DNA of 64,000 bases, taken from positions 43,760-107,759 of the forward strand of contig NZ_RJTU01000071.1 in assembly GCF_003730015.1 (NCBI RefSeq). The letters run 5' to 3'. Positions 18,204 to 26,388 of the stretch are shown here, piece by piece; position 1 is the stretch's first letter; each line of letters begins with the position of its first letter. Under the pieces are notes generated by a model. It did not search any database. It saw nothing but the letters and a program-made list of their open reading frames with translations, and was not told the origin of the DNA. Position numbers and translations under genes: made by a program. This DNA is from Epilithonimonas hominis. GTDB lineage: Bacteria > Bacteroidota > Bacteroidia > Flavobacteriales > Weeksellaceae.

Positions 18204-19055
18204 TTATTTCAGTAGTGCGTCGAACGTATCCCCTTGTCTGATATCGCCCGTATTATAACCTTTCATAAACCATTCTTTACGTTGCGCAGATGAGCCGTGT
18301 GTAAAGCTTTCCTGATTCACATAGCCCTGAGCTCTCTTCTGTATATTATCATCTCCGACAGCCGCTGCTGCGCTCATCGCTTCCTGAATGTCGCCAGGTT
18401 CCAATATCTTTTCCCGACTGTCAGTTTGCTTTGCCCAGACGCCAGCGTAGAAATCGGCTTGCAGCTCATTTGCGACAGAAACACGGTTCATGTCTGTCTC
18501 GGAGTATCTTCCGCTCTGTCTCAGTTGGTCTATTTTGCCTAACGTACCGAGAAGATTCTGGATATGATGACCATATTCGTGACCTAAAACATATGCAACA
18601 GTAAATTGTCCCACTTTTGCCCCAAATTTCGACTGCAACTCGTTGAAGAAACTCATATCCATATAGATTGTTTCGTCATTTGGACAGTAGAATGGACCCA
18701 TTTCCGACCTTGCTGCTCCGCAACCAGACTGTGTTCCACTCTCGAAAAGAACCACTTTTGCTGGTCTGAATTTGATGTTATTATCATTAAAGGTTTTCGC
18801 CCAAGTTTCTTCGTTTAAGGCTTGCAACATATTAACGAATTCACCGATCTTAAGTTCTTCCTGAGACAGTTGTCTTTGCTCGGTCTGTTGGGATCCAGAT
18901 GTATTACTATTTAAAATGGCAGAAGGATCTCCACCTAAAAAAAATACAATAGCTGCAATAATAATTGTTCCGAGACCGCCTCCTACAAGCATACCGCCAC
19001 CACCGGATCCGCGTCTGTCATCGAAATTTTCGCTTCTGTCGTCTGTCCATTTCAT
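18204..19055 (-). CDS. YpfJ-family neutral zinc metallopeptidase
   Basis: The protein (283 aa) has a short cytoplasmic N-terminus with a Gly-rich turn, one membrane helix (about residues 29-40) and a large outer domain. The zinc motif HEYGHH is at 159-164 and a downstream glutamate in NELQADFYAGVWA fits the third ligand of this family (KPN_02809/YpfJ). Paired cysteines (about 112 and 124) may form a disulphide. Zincin-type hydrolysis in the periplasm is expected, but no substrate is known. It ends the - strand group at the shared terminator. Confidence 0.92.
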   Translation of the reverse strand: MKWTDDRSENFDDRRGSGGGGMLVGGGLGTIIIAAIVFFLGGDPSAILNSNTSGSQQTEQRQLSQEELKIGEFVNMLQALNEETWAKTFNDNNIKFRPAKVVLFESGTQSGCGAARSEMGPFYCPNDETIYMDMSFFNELQSKFGAKVGQFTVAYVLGHEYGHHIQNLLGTLGKIDQLRQSGRYSETDMNRVSVANELQADFYAGVWAKQTDSREKILEPGDIQEAMSAAAAVGDDNIQKRAQGYVNQESFTHGSSAQRKEWFMKGYNTGDIRQGDTFDALLK

Positions 19056-19152
19056 AATTTATATTTTGTGTTTTTAAAATTAGGAATTTCTTTTATAGAA
19101 ACAACGAAAAATTATGCCGTACTTTATCAATAGCCCCGATAGAAGCGGCATC

Positions 19153-19213
19153 CTTTTTTGTTTTTCTTCACTATTCCTTAAAAAAAAGATAAATGTTCTG
19201 AAAAACAAAAAAG
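19153..19213. repeat. Perfect 14-bp inverted repeat in an intergenic gap
   Basis: CTTTTTTGTTTTTC (19153-19166) is exactly complementary to GAAAAACAAAAAAG (19200-19213) with a 33-base AT-rich loop. It lies between ribH and the metallopeptidase gene. It has no GC core, so it is not a standard terminator. Confidence 0.8.
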
Positions 19214-19218
19214 ATACA

Positions 19219-19236
19219 GCCCTTCGACAAGCTCAG
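19219..19236. repeat. Short dispersed motif GCCCTTCGACAAGCTCAG
   Basis: This GC-rich 18-mer stands out from an AT-rich spacer. I recall near-identical motifs (read on the other strand as CTGAGC-TTGTCGAAGG) scattered between genes in many Bacteroidetes genomes. A related fragment, CTGAGCGGAGC, is at 16738-16748. Confidence 0.5.
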
Positions 19237-19270
19237 GATAAACTATTAGCGGGATCTGGCTCCTAATTGA

Positions 19271-19759
19271 TTAGAATGAAATCTTATTATTAAAGTCAAT
19301 CATTTTGAGCGCCGTAACGGCTGCTTCTACACCTTTGTTTCCAAGGTTTCCACCGCTTCTGGCGATGGATTGTTCTTTCGTATCGTCTGTCAGAACACAG
19401 AAAATCGCAGGTGTATCGGTCAGTATATTACAATCCTTGATGCCTTGTGTTACGCCTGAACAAACGTAGTCGAAATGTGGCGTCTCTCCACGGATGACAT
19501 TGCCAATCGCTATGACTGCTGCAAATTTGTCCGAGCGACAAAGTTTCATCGATGCAAAGCTCAATTCGAAAGCACCCGGAACATAGTAAATATGGATATT
19601 TTCTTCCTTAATACCTTCTGCTTTTAGTGTTTCTACAGCCCCGTTTCTCAGGTTGTAAGTCACAAAATCATTCCACTCAGAAACAACAATGCCGATTGAA
19701 TATTCATCGGCATTGGATATGTTGAGCGGCTTGTAATCTGATAGATTAGTAGTTGCCAT
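19271..19759 (-). CDS. ribH: 6,7-dimethyl-8-ribityllumazine synthase
   Basis: The protein (162 aa) condenses 5-amino-6-ribitylamino-uracil with dihydroxybutanone phosphate, the penultimate step of riboflavin synthesis, in an icosahedral or pentameric cytoplasmic shell. Conserved blocks are SEWNDFVT near the start, VPGAFELSFA, AVIAIGNVIRGETPHFDYVC with the catalytic His, and FCVLTDDTKEQSIAR. No other rib genes are nearby. It lies 3 bases after the YfgM-like gene, so they share a transcript. Confidence 0.96.
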   Translation of the reverse strand: MATTNLSDYKPLNISNADEYSIGIVVSEWNDFVTYNLRNGAVETLKAEGIKEENIHIYYVPGAFELSFASMKLCRSDKFAAVIAIGNVIRGETPHFDYVCSGVTQGIKDCNILTDTPAIFCVLTDDTKEQSIARSGGNLGNKGVEAAVTALKMIDFNNKISF

Positions 19760-19762
19760 TGT

Positions 19763-20467
19763 TTAATAATATTTTGTCATTTCTATGAAAGCATCGGATT
19801 GTCCGTTGTCATAGTCTTGGTATTTTTCGTCTATTGTAGAGAAATATTTTTTAGCCTCTGCATTTTTCTTAAGTGCCAAGGCTAGCATTCCTGCTTTTTT
19901 TGTAAAATAGTAAGTGGTGTAAGCATCGTCTGAAGCCGAAGCTGCTTTGTCTGCCATAGACAGAGCATCGGCAGCTTTATTTAGATTAGAAAGGCAATCT
20001 GCCATTGCACCATATTTTAATGCGACCAAAACTTTATTATTTGAGCTGAAATTATCTAACAGGTCGTATGCCTTTTGGTAATTTCCTTTTTTGAACTCGA
20101 TAAGACCAGCATTGTAAGCAGAAAGTTTTCCTGCCTTTGTGCTTCCGTATTCTTCGTAAGTTCCTAAGAAACCAGGATTTGCGACAGATTTTCCGCCTAA
20201 GGCCAAATCTTCTTTTCCGTCTGTCAGGTTTTTCTGAGCAGCAAGATAACTTTTGGTTGCTTCTTCATTTTTAGGTCCCAAGATGAACTGCTGATATCCG
20301 AACCAGCCCAAAACTGCGAGTATCAAAACTCCGAAACCGATGCTCAGTGCTCTTGCATTTTTTTCTAAAAATGATTCTATATTAAGTGCTTCTTTGTCAA
20401 GGTCTCTGAAGAATTCTACAGTTTCTTTTCCTTCCTGTTCGTGATTTTTGTTATGCTGGTTTGCCAT
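19763..20467 (-). CDS. YfgM-like membrane-anchored TPR protein
   Basis: The protein (234 aa) has an acidic cytoplasmic N-terminus, one membrane helix (about residues 43-61, IGFGVLILAVLGWFGYQQFI) and an outer helical-repeat domain rich in Ala and Lys with TPR-like spacing. This matches the YfgM/TPR_21 type, whose E. coli member works with PpiD and the Sec translocon. I infer a periplasmic chaperone role. It is the first gene of an operon with ribH and has a good promoter. Confidence 0.75.
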   Translation of the reverse strand: MANQHNKNHEQEGKETVEFFRDLDKEALNIESFLEKNARALSIGFGVLILAVLGWFGYQQFILGPKNEEATKSYLAAQKNLTDGKEDLALGGKSVANPGFLGTYEEYGSTKAGKLSAYNAGLIEFKKGNYQKAYDLLDNFSSNNKVLVALKYGAMADCLSNLNKAADALSMADKAASASDDAYTTYYFTKKAGMLALALKKNAEAKKYFSTIDEKYQDYDNGQSDAFIEMTKYY

Positions 20468-20489
20468 AATTTTTTTAATAAATAGAGTG

Positions 20490-20519
20490 CAAATTTAATG
20501 TTTTCCTTTTGATATGCAA
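20490..20519 (-). promoter_or_regulatory. Bacteroidetes promoter for the YfgM-like gene and ribH
   Basis: On the - strand TTG (20519-20517) is followed after 19 bases by TAAATTTG (20497-20490), matching the -33/-7 consensus, 23 bases before the ATG. Confidence 0.75.
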
Positions 20520-20548
20520 AAACTTCTTTTTCTGTTGGTTAAAATATT

Positions 20549-21085
20549 TTAATATTCCAGAATGGAATAAACTTCAGCATCGAATGTTTTCAGTCTTTCT
20601 CTGCCGTTCAAATCTTTTAAATCAATCAAAAAACTGAACTGTGAGGGGATTGCGCCTTGTTTTGCAACTAGTTTAGCTGCAGCTTCAGTTGTTCCACCGG
20701 TTGCCAATAAATCGTCGTGAATCAAAATGCGCTGACCTTGTTTAATGTGACCAGTTTTCATCTCGATCTCAGCCGAGCCATATTCTAGATCATATTTTTC
20801 TCCGATAAATGGAGGAGGGAGTTTTCCTGCTTTCCTAATGAGAACAAAAGGAACGTTTAGAGCAACAGCAATTGCAATCCCAAAAAGATAACCTCGGCTT
20901 TCTATTCCACAGACTACATCCACTTTCCCCCTGCTGAAAGAAGCCAAGTCTGCAATGACTTCTTCATATAATTTGGGTTGAAGAAAAATAGGACAAATGT
21001 CCTTGAATTGAATTCCCGGAATCGGAAAATCGGGCACGTTTTCTATCGTTTCTTCCAGTTTTTTTACCAATTCTGATGATGCCAT
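20549..21085 (-). CDS. apt: Adenine phosphoribosyltransferase
   Basis: The protein (178 aa) salvages adenine to AMP using PRPP. The PRPP-binding loop ILIHDDLLATGGT is at about residues 120-132, and the APT-specific KAGKLP segment and the CGIESRGYLFG block are present. It is cytoplasmic, probably a dimer. It starts 5 bases downstream of the lipoprotein gene stop, so the two may be co-transcribed. Confidence 0.95.
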   Translation of the reverse strand: MASSELVKKLEETIENVPDFPIPGIQFKDICPIFLQPKLYEEVIADLASFSRGKVDVVCGIESRGYLFGIAIAVALNVPFVLIRKAGKLPPPFIGEKYDLEYGSAEIEMKTGHIKQGQRILIHDDLLATGGTTEAAAKLVAKQGAIPSQFSFLIDLKDLNGRERLKTFDAEVYSILEY

Positions 21086-21090
21086 TCCTT

Positions 21091-22248
21091 TTAATTGTTA
21101 ATTTTATAAGTGGTTATTTTCCAATTGTTGTTTACAGCTTTTAAACCGTAAGTAACGTTAAGTGATGTGGTTTTGCCATTTTTATCGGTGACATCATATG
21201 TGACATTCACATTAGCAGAATTATCTTTGTTATAAGGAACTGAAATGTTTTTTACATTGATATTTTTAACTGAGCCAAAACCTGAATTCGGATTAGAAAA
21301 CTTGTCATAAGAACCCCAGTTTGGATTTTCGGCGGCTTCATAAGCAGCTTTAAAATTCTGCGAAGAAAGATTGCTTAGGAATTTTGTAACAGTATTCTTA
21401 GGATCGGCTGTAACCTTTGCAGGAGCGGTAGGAGTTTCTACACCAGGTGTTGGATTGATTTCCGGATTCTGAATCTGAGTGGAGTCTGAAACAACTGGCG
21501 GTGGTGGAGTATAAAGGGCTTGTCCGTTGACTGCAACACCGGTTTTAATCATTTGTAATAATTTCTTAGTTGTTTTGACAGTTACTTTGATGTCAATCCT
21601 ATCTTCATATATTTTTTCTTTTGGGAGTTTGGAATACATAATTGTGAAGCCACGGAACGCAGGATCTTGCATCAGGTTTTTGGATGTTGATATTTTATTT
21701 CCGCCGCTGGAAATCTCCATAATAGTTTCCAAAGCTGCACCTTCAAAATCTACTTTATTGCCTCTATTATCTAATAACTGCGGGGTAATAACCAAACCTT
21801 TTGATCCGGTAAGACTGTCGCCGGCAATGTTTCTTACAAATATTCCCAGGCTTGCTGCATCGATATCATTGGGGTCTTTTTCAGAAGCGCTCTCGTTTCC
21901 GAAGATGTTCATCTCGCCTAGACTAGGTGGTGCTGTGCTGCTCCAGGCAATACCGTTTTTCTTTGCCACTTCATCCGCCATTGCAAAAATCTCGTTTGTT
22001 TTTTTGCCGTCCAGAAGTTTTCCGAGCGCTGCAATTTCAGCAACATCGCCATCCGCTTCCACACCAAAAGTTTTTAGGATATATAATGCCTCATTGAATT
22101 TTACCTGCTTCAGAGTTGGCAAGCTGGAAGCCATATCATTGATGCTTTCCTGAAAGCTTTTGCGGCTGCTGCCGTCCACGCTTGTTTTTTTACAGCTTAC
22201 AGTAAGAATCAGCAAAGCTGTTAAAAAGACATATTTTATATACTTCAT
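21091..22248 (-). CDS. Lipoprotein with C-terminal NTF2/DUF4878-like domain
   Basis: The protein (385 aa) has a lipoprotein signal with Cys at about residue 19 (LTVSCKK). The N-terminal two thirds are unrecognised; they include SSLPTLKQVKFNEALYILKTFGVEADGD and a DLLDNRG-like beta region. A Pro/Thr-rich linker (about 245-275) leads to a C-terminal about 105-residue domain with the fold pattern of DUF4878/NTF2-like proteins (VTKFLSNLSSQNFKAAYEAA, ending in NNWKITTYKI). It is probably anchored in the outer membrane facing the periplasm. No function is known. Confidence 0.8.
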   Translation of the reverse strand: MKYIKYVFLTALLILTVSCKKTSVDGSSRKSFQESINDMASSLPTLKQVKFNEALYILKTFGVEADGDVAEIAALGKLLDGKKTNEIFAMADEVAKKNGIAWSSTAPPSLGEMNIFGNESASEKDPNDIDAASLGIFVRNIAGDSLTGSKGLVITPQLLDNRGNKVDFEGAALETIMEISSGGNKISTSKNLMQDPAFRGFTIMYSKLPKEKIYEDRIDIKVTVKTTKKLLQMIKTGVAVNGQALYTPPPPVVSDSTQIQNPEINPTPGVETPTAPAKVTADPKNTVTKFLSNLSSQNFKAAYEAAENPNWGSYDKFSNPNSGFGSVKNINVKNISVPYNKDNSANVNVTYDVTDKNGKTTSLNVTYGLKAVNNNWKITTYKINN

Positions 22249-22395
22249 TTTCAGTAGATTTATTATTAAAAATAAGAAATAAGTTTGAATTGCTCGTCCT
22301 AAATCAATTTGTGTGCAAAATTAAATTTAAAATTTATAATTTCCTGATTTTCCAAAGAAAATTAAAAAAAGTAACTTTACGGAAAATTAGAGTTA

Positions 22396-22827
22396 ATGCA
22401 GAATAAATTGATTATCGATATCCATAGTTTTTCTTACAAAAAAGGAGGAATTCCGAAGGATGATTCAGGCAATGGTGGCGGTTTCGTGTTCGATTGTCGT
22501 GGGATTCTGAATCCGGGAAGAATAGAAGAATATAAAACACAAACGGGCAATGATATCGGCGTTCAGGATTTTTTGGAAACAAAGACAGAAATGCCTGTAT
22601 TTTTAAAGAATGTTCAGGATCTTATTTCTATCAACATAAGAAATTATTTGGAAAGAGGTTTTGAAAACCTGCAGATCAATTTCGGTTGCACTGGCGGCCA
22701 GCACCGTTCGGTTTATTCTGCCATCAAAACAGCAGCTTTTATCCAACAAAATTTTCCTGAAGCAGATGTAAGAATTCATCACGATGAACAGCTGCATCTT
22801 AATCTCTCATCGATAAGCGATAACTAA
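22396..22827 (+). CDS. Stand-alone RapZ C-terminal domain protein
   Basis: The protein (143 aa) matches only the C-terminal domain of RapZ, the RNase adaptor that in E. coli senses glucosamine-6-phosphate and directs GlmZ decay. The signature GCTGGQHRSVY is at residues 97-107 and the strand KLIIDIHSFSYKKGGIP opens the domain. The N-terminal P-loop domain of full RapZ is absent and there is no room for it upstream. It is 59 bases before a MurU-like gene, which suggests a link to amino-sugar or cell-wall recycling rather than to sRNA decay. Confidence 0.85.
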   Translation: MQNKLIIDIHSFSYKKGGIPKDDSGNGGGFVFDCRGILNPGRIEEYKTQTGNDIGVQDFLETKTEMPVFLKNVQDLISINIRNYLERGFENLQINFGCTGGQHRSVYSAIKTAAFIQQNFPEADVRIHHDEQLHLNLSSISDN

Positions 22828-22886
22828 TAATTGATTTTCATTAATTATTTAATCATCATCAATTATCATAATATCATTTATAAAGT

Positions 22887-23600
22887 ATGAAAGCAATGAT
22901 TTTTGCTGCAGGAATGGGAACAAGATTAAAACCATTTACGGATAATCATCCTAAAGCGCTTGCACAGGTAAACGGTGTCCCGCTTCTGGAAAGGAATATA
23001 AAGTATCTACAGAGTTACGGAATCAATGATTTCGTCATAAATATACATCATTTTGGAGGACAGATTTTAGCTTTTCTTGCAGAGAATGATAATTTTGGGG
23101 CGAATATCGAAATCTCCAATGAATCTGACGAACTTCTGGAAACCGGAGGCGGATTGTTATTTGCAAAAAGATTCTTGGAAAACGAGAAAACTTTCCTGAT
23201 TATGAATGTTGATATCCTAACAGATCTTAACATTACCAATCTAATCAATATTCACGAATTAAAAGGCGGTATGGTAACTTTGGCCGTTTCGGACAGAGAC
23301 AGCACAAGGAAACTGATGTTTAATGACAAGATGTATCTAAAAGGATGGAAGAACCTTACCACAAACAAAAAAACAGTGGTTGGCGGTATTTTCAAATTAA
23401 GAGAACTCGCATTCAGTGGGGTTCATTGTGTTAATTCTGAGATATTCACGAAAATTACAAGAACAGGAAAATTCTCCATTATGGACGAGTATTTGGACCT
23501 GATGAAAGAAGATATTATTATTGGCTATCAGCACACGGCAAATCTTATAGATGTTGGCAAACCGGAATCTGTTGCTGAAGCGGAAAAATTATTCAGATGA
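22887..23600 (+). CDS. MurU-like sugar-1-phosphate nucleotidyltransferase
   Basis: The protein (237 aa) is a single GT-A-like nucleotidyltransferase. It has the GMGTRLKPFTDNHPKAL signature (residues 9-25), ETGGG for base and sugar binding, MNVDILTD for the metal-binding Asp and LIDVGKPES near the end. Closest relatives by eye are MurNAc-1-P uridylyltransferase (MurU) and mannose-1-P guanylyltransferase-like enzymes. MurU works with the kinase AmgK to recycle MurNAc and bypass de novo synthesis. No kinase is present beside it. It overlaps the next gene by 4 bases. Confidence 0.85.
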   Translation: MKAMIFAAGMGTRLKPFTDNHPKALAQVNGVPLLERNIKYLQSYGINDFVINIHHFGGQILAFLAENDNFGANIEISNESDELLETGGGLLFAKRFLENEKTFLIMNVDILTDLNITNLINIHELKGGMVTLAVSDRDSTRKLMFNDKMYLKGWKNLTTNKKTVVGGIFKLRELAFSGVHCVNSEIFTKITRTGKFSIMDEYLDLMKEDIIIGYQHTANLIDVGKPESVAEAEKLFR

Positions 23601-24307
23601 CAAAACAAGACGAAGAAAAAAGACTGCACGATAGTTTTCGGCAGAAAACCTGGGACGAGACCATCACCAAGGACAGCTGGATGGTTTTCAGAATTATGTC
23701 CGAATTTGTAGAAGGCTATGAAAAAATGGCGGAAATAGGGCCTTGTGTTTCTATTTTTGGATCGGCCAGACTGAAAGAAGACAGTTATTATTATAAAATG
23801 GCTTCGGAGATTGCCCAAAAAATTACTGAGATTGGTTTTGGCGTCATTACGGGTGGCGGACCAGGAATTATGGAAGCAGGAAACAGAGGAGCAAACGGAA
23901 ACGGGAAATCCATTGGGCTTAATATTGAACTGCCATTCGAACAGCACTTTAATGCTTATGTAGATAAAGGTTATAAGATCAATTTTGATTATTTTTTCGT
24001 TAGAAAAGTGATGTTCGTTAAGTATTCACAAGGATTTGTGGTGATGCCTGGCGGTTTTGGCACTCTGGATGAACTGTCGGAAGCTTTAACCTTAATTCAA
24101 ACCAATAAAATAGGGAAGTTCCCGATAGTTTTAGTAGGAAGCGATTTCTGGAGCGGCTTGCTGGACTGGTTTAAAGATACGCTACTGAAAGAAGGTCTTA
24201 TTGCCGAGCAAGATCTTTTGCTTTTCAGAGTGGTGGATAATGCAGAGGATGCGGTGGCTCATATCAAAGCATTTTATGACAAATATTCGGTGAGTGTTAA
24301 TTTCTAA
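23597..24307 (+). CDS. LOG-family (TIGR00730) Rossmann-fold protein
   Basis: The protein (236 aa) has the two LOG motifs GGGPGIMEA (residues 86-94) and PGGFGTLDE (151-159), which bind nucleotide and give cytokinin-like 5'-monophosphate phosphoribohydrolase or pyrimidine nucleosidase activity in studied members. The long N-terminal extension fits the bacterial type 2 group. It overlaps the MurU-like gene by 4 bases (ATGA), so translation is probably coupled. The actual substrate here is unknown. Confidence 0.9.
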   Translation: MTKQDEEKRLHDSFRQKTWDETITKDSWMVFRIMSEFVEGYEKMAEIGPCVSIFGSARLKEDSYYYKMASEIAQKITEIGFGVITGGGPGIMEAGNRGANGNGKSIGLNIELPFEQHFNAYVDKGYKINFDYFFVRKVMFVKYSQGFVVMPGGFGTLDELSEALTLIQTNKIGKFPIVLVGSDFWSGLLDWFKDTLLKEGLIAEQDLLLFRVVDNAEDAVAHIKAFYDKYSVSVNF

Positions 24308-24365
24308 GAGATGGCATATAATTTGACCAAAATTTTAACAATACAAGTTTCTTAAACATTAAAAA

Positions 24366-24839
24366 ATGAAAAAATCAATATTTATCTTAAGCCTTGGGGT
24401 TTTGCTATTGAGCTTATTTAGCTTCAAGGATTTTGATTTCTTTTCTTCGATGACCAAATTGGATTACATTGATGGAAGTAAAACCCTTAAGTTTACGACC
24501 AAACTGAATACAACTCATATTTCGCAGGCGGTAAAGATTGACCCAAATACTGCCGCTTTTGAGGCCGAACTTAAAAAATATATCAATAATAATGTTGATA
24601 TTTCTATAAACGGAAATCCTAAAAATTTAACTTTCACGGGAAGTCAGGTGAATGGTGAATCGGTTTGGATCTATTATGAGATTTCTAATGTTTCGGAAAT
24701 TTCTAAATTAAGAATTAGAAATAACATCCTTATTTCCCAGTTTCCGAAACAGGTTAATATTATGAACATTACCTACAAAGGAATCCTGAAAACCGTTAAT
24801 TTTCAAAAAGGAAAAGAAACCTCAGAAATCGATTTCTAA
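24366..24839 (+). CDS. DUF6702-like exported protein
   Basis: The protein (157 aa) has a signal peptide (FILSLGVLLLSLFSF) and a small beta-rich domain. The patterns KFTTKLNTTHISQAVK, VDISINGNPKNLTF and NILISQFPKQVNIMNI resemble the DUF6702 family of Bacteroidetes, which I recall only from memory. No catalytic residues stand out. It ends at a strong terminator and is 58 bases after the LOG gene. Confidence 0.7.
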   Translation: MKKSIFILSLGVLLLSLFSFKDFDFFSSMTKLDYIDGSKTLKFTTKLNTTHISQAVKIDPNTAAFEAELKKYINNNVDISINGNPKNLTFTGSQVNGESVWIYYEISNVSEISKLRIRNNILISQFPKQVNIMNITYKGILKTVNFQKGKETSEIDF

Positions 24840-24843
24840 AAAT

Positions 24844-24870
24844 AAAACCGGCAGATGTGCCGGTTTTTTT
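24844..24870 (+). terminator. Terminator after the DUF6702-like gene
   Basis: The stem AAAACCGGCA/TGCCGGTTTT (24844-24853 with 24858-24867) with a 4-base loop is followed by T residues. Confidence 0.95.
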
Positions 24871-25136
24871 ATTCTGTTTCTATAAGAATGATCTCATCTT
24901 TATTTTTGAACTGATGATTCTTATCCATCATTTCCTGAAGATTAATATTTATTTCTATCGTTTTATCATTTATTTTTTTCATCCAGTCGTGACGGCCTTT
25001 TACAGATTGTTTTATTGTCAAATAAAAGTTAGTTTTTGAAGTCAATCTCCATCATCTCAAGCAATGATTCAATTGGTTGCTTATCTTCTCCTTTAGTTTC
25101 CTCTCCTGATTTAAAGATATCTTGAATCTTTTTCAT
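24869..25136 (-). pseudogene. Possible small gene split by a frameshift (two small ORFs)
   Basis: This 365-base gap after 24839 holds two consecutive small open frames on -. The first runs from ATG 25136 to the stop at 25029 (35 aa, beginning MKKIQDIFKSGEE, acidic). The second frame, shifted by one base, is open from about TTG 25045 to the stop at 24869 (up to 58 aa; contains KGRHDWMKKINDK and ends KNKDEIILIETE). Together they would make a protein of about 92 residues if one base were added or removed near 25040. Either this is a decayed or mis-sequenced gene, or two overlapping coupled mini-genes. I do not recognise the sequence. Confidence 0.4.
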
Positions 25137-25204
25137 AATAGTAGTTTATAAAAGCGGTAGATAATTTGGCTTCAGTATAATAAATTGATCACAAAATTGT
25201 TTAG

Positions 25205-25942
25205 TTAATGACAATTAGTATGATCCATATGAAATCCTTTTGAACTGTGATTAACTTTCAATGATTCTGCTTTTGGCGATACATAAGGTATTCCCAATTC
25301 CAGTCCTCTAAGTATGAATAATGCTCCAAGACCAATCATAAAAACCGGAATAATGTTCAGTATTTTGACCCGTAAAGTTGTCGTGATAAAATTACTCAGG
25401 AAAACAACTGCGAACATGAACGGAAAAGTGCCGATGCCAAAAAGAAACATAAATAAAGCACTTTGCCAGATTCCGCCAGCAGCAATTGATGCAGTAAGTG
25501 CCATATACACCATTCCGCAAGGAAGAAGGCCATTGAGGATTCCCGTGATAAATCGTGACTTGTAATCTGGCTTTTGGAGAATCTTACCTAGGTTAATTTT
25601 AACTTTAAGTAGTGCTTTTGAAATCATTGGGATTCTTGAAGCGAAGTCTTTTCCGCCAAATGAAAAAACGGCCATTGTGATCAGTAAAATACCCACCAAT
25701 ATACTCAGATAACTTTGGAATCCCGCAAATTGAAAACTTTGACCAATGATGCCAAGTACAGCTCCCAAAAATGAGTAAGTGAAAATCCTACCGAATTGGT
25801 AAGTAAGATTCTGTAGATAGAAATTGGCTTTCTGATTTTTCGTTAGTCCCATTGATATAGCAATAGGGCCACACATTCCGATACAGTGAAATCCTGATGC
25901 GAAACCGAGTCCTATTGCTGATATTATGAGAGTTATTTCCAT
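25205..25942 (-). CDS. Sulfite exporter TauE/SafE-type membrane protein of the cbb3 locus
   Basis: The protein (245 aa) has six to seven membrane helices and the HCIGMCGPIA motif (about residues 19-28) of the DsbD_2/SafE group found at the end of cco/fix clusters. Its C-terminus is His-rich (HMDHTNCH), which suggests metal binding. In these loci the protein is thought to help copper handling or thiol balance for oxidase assembly; that is inference. It overlaps fixH by 10 bases on the same strand, so it is in the operon. Confidence 0.85.
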   Translation of the reverse strand: MEITLIISAIGLGFASGFHCIGMCGPIAISMGLTKNQKANFYLQNLTYQFGRIFTYSFLGAVLGIIGQSFQFAGFQSYLSILVGILLITMAVFSFGGKDFASRIPMISKALLKVKINLGKILQKPDYKSRFITGILNGLLPCGMVYMALTASIAAGGIWQSALFMFLFGIGTFPFMFAVVFLSNFITTTLRVKILNIIPVFMIGLGALFILRGLELGIPYVSPKAESLKVNHSSKGFHMDHTNCH

Positions 25943-26382
25943 AGGATATCGTAGTCTATCTGATAAGGGATTTTATTTTCCGTCCACTTTAGTTTTAGTG
26001 TGTAGGATCCTTTGGTGATTACTTTTTTCGGAATGATAAAGTAGTTCTGAGTAATAGTAACTTCTTTAGTTACATCAAGATTGGAATCATCCGTTCGGAA
26101 CAATATAAAATTAGCTTTGTTTCCATCTGGTTTGGCATCTTTCGGGAAGGTGATTTGTATTCCTTCAGATGTCACTTGGTATGTGGGATGATTCTCCAGT
26201 TTCGCTGCATTTTTTTTTGCATCGATTACTTTTTGATATTCTAGTTCCTCTTCATAATAGTTGTTGGAAATCATTTCTGAATTCTGTTTTCCCATGGGAA
26301 ATATAAAAATCAAAAACAGAATGAATATCATGAAACATCCTAGAGCTATGGCCAGTCCGTGTCCCCAATGTAATTTTTTCAT
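25933..26382 (-). CDS. fixH: FixH family protein
   Basis: The protein (149 aa) has one N-terminal membrane helix (LAIALGCFMIFILFLIFIF) followed by an NSEMISNNYYEEELEYQ segment, which is the conserved FixH signature (membrane anchor then YY.ee..yq), and a periplasmic Ig-like domain. FixH supports copper loading or assembly of cbb3 oxidase. It lies 6 bases after ccoG and overlaps the SafE-like gene. Confidence 0.9.
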   Translation of the reverse strand: MKKLHWGHGLAIALGCFMIFILFLIFIFPMGKQNSEMISNNYYEEELEYQKVIDAKKNAAKLENHPTYQVTSEGIQITFPKDAKPDGNKANFILFRTDDSNLDVTKEVTITQNYFIIPKKVITKGSYTLKLKWTENKIPYQIDYDILWK

Positions 26383-26388
26383 AATTGA

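Noticed and set aside
21527..22153. A 208-codon open frame on +
   Set aside because: It is antisense to the lipoprotein gene at 21091-22248, with high Ile/Ser/Phe and no signal or motif.
23528..23947. A 139-codon open frame on -
   Set aside because: It is antisense to the MurU-like and LOG genes, which both have clear catalytic motifs.
24857..25039. A 60-codon Phe/Ile-rich open frame on +
   Set aside because: It begins in a terminator and is the antisense of the small ORFs on -; no support.
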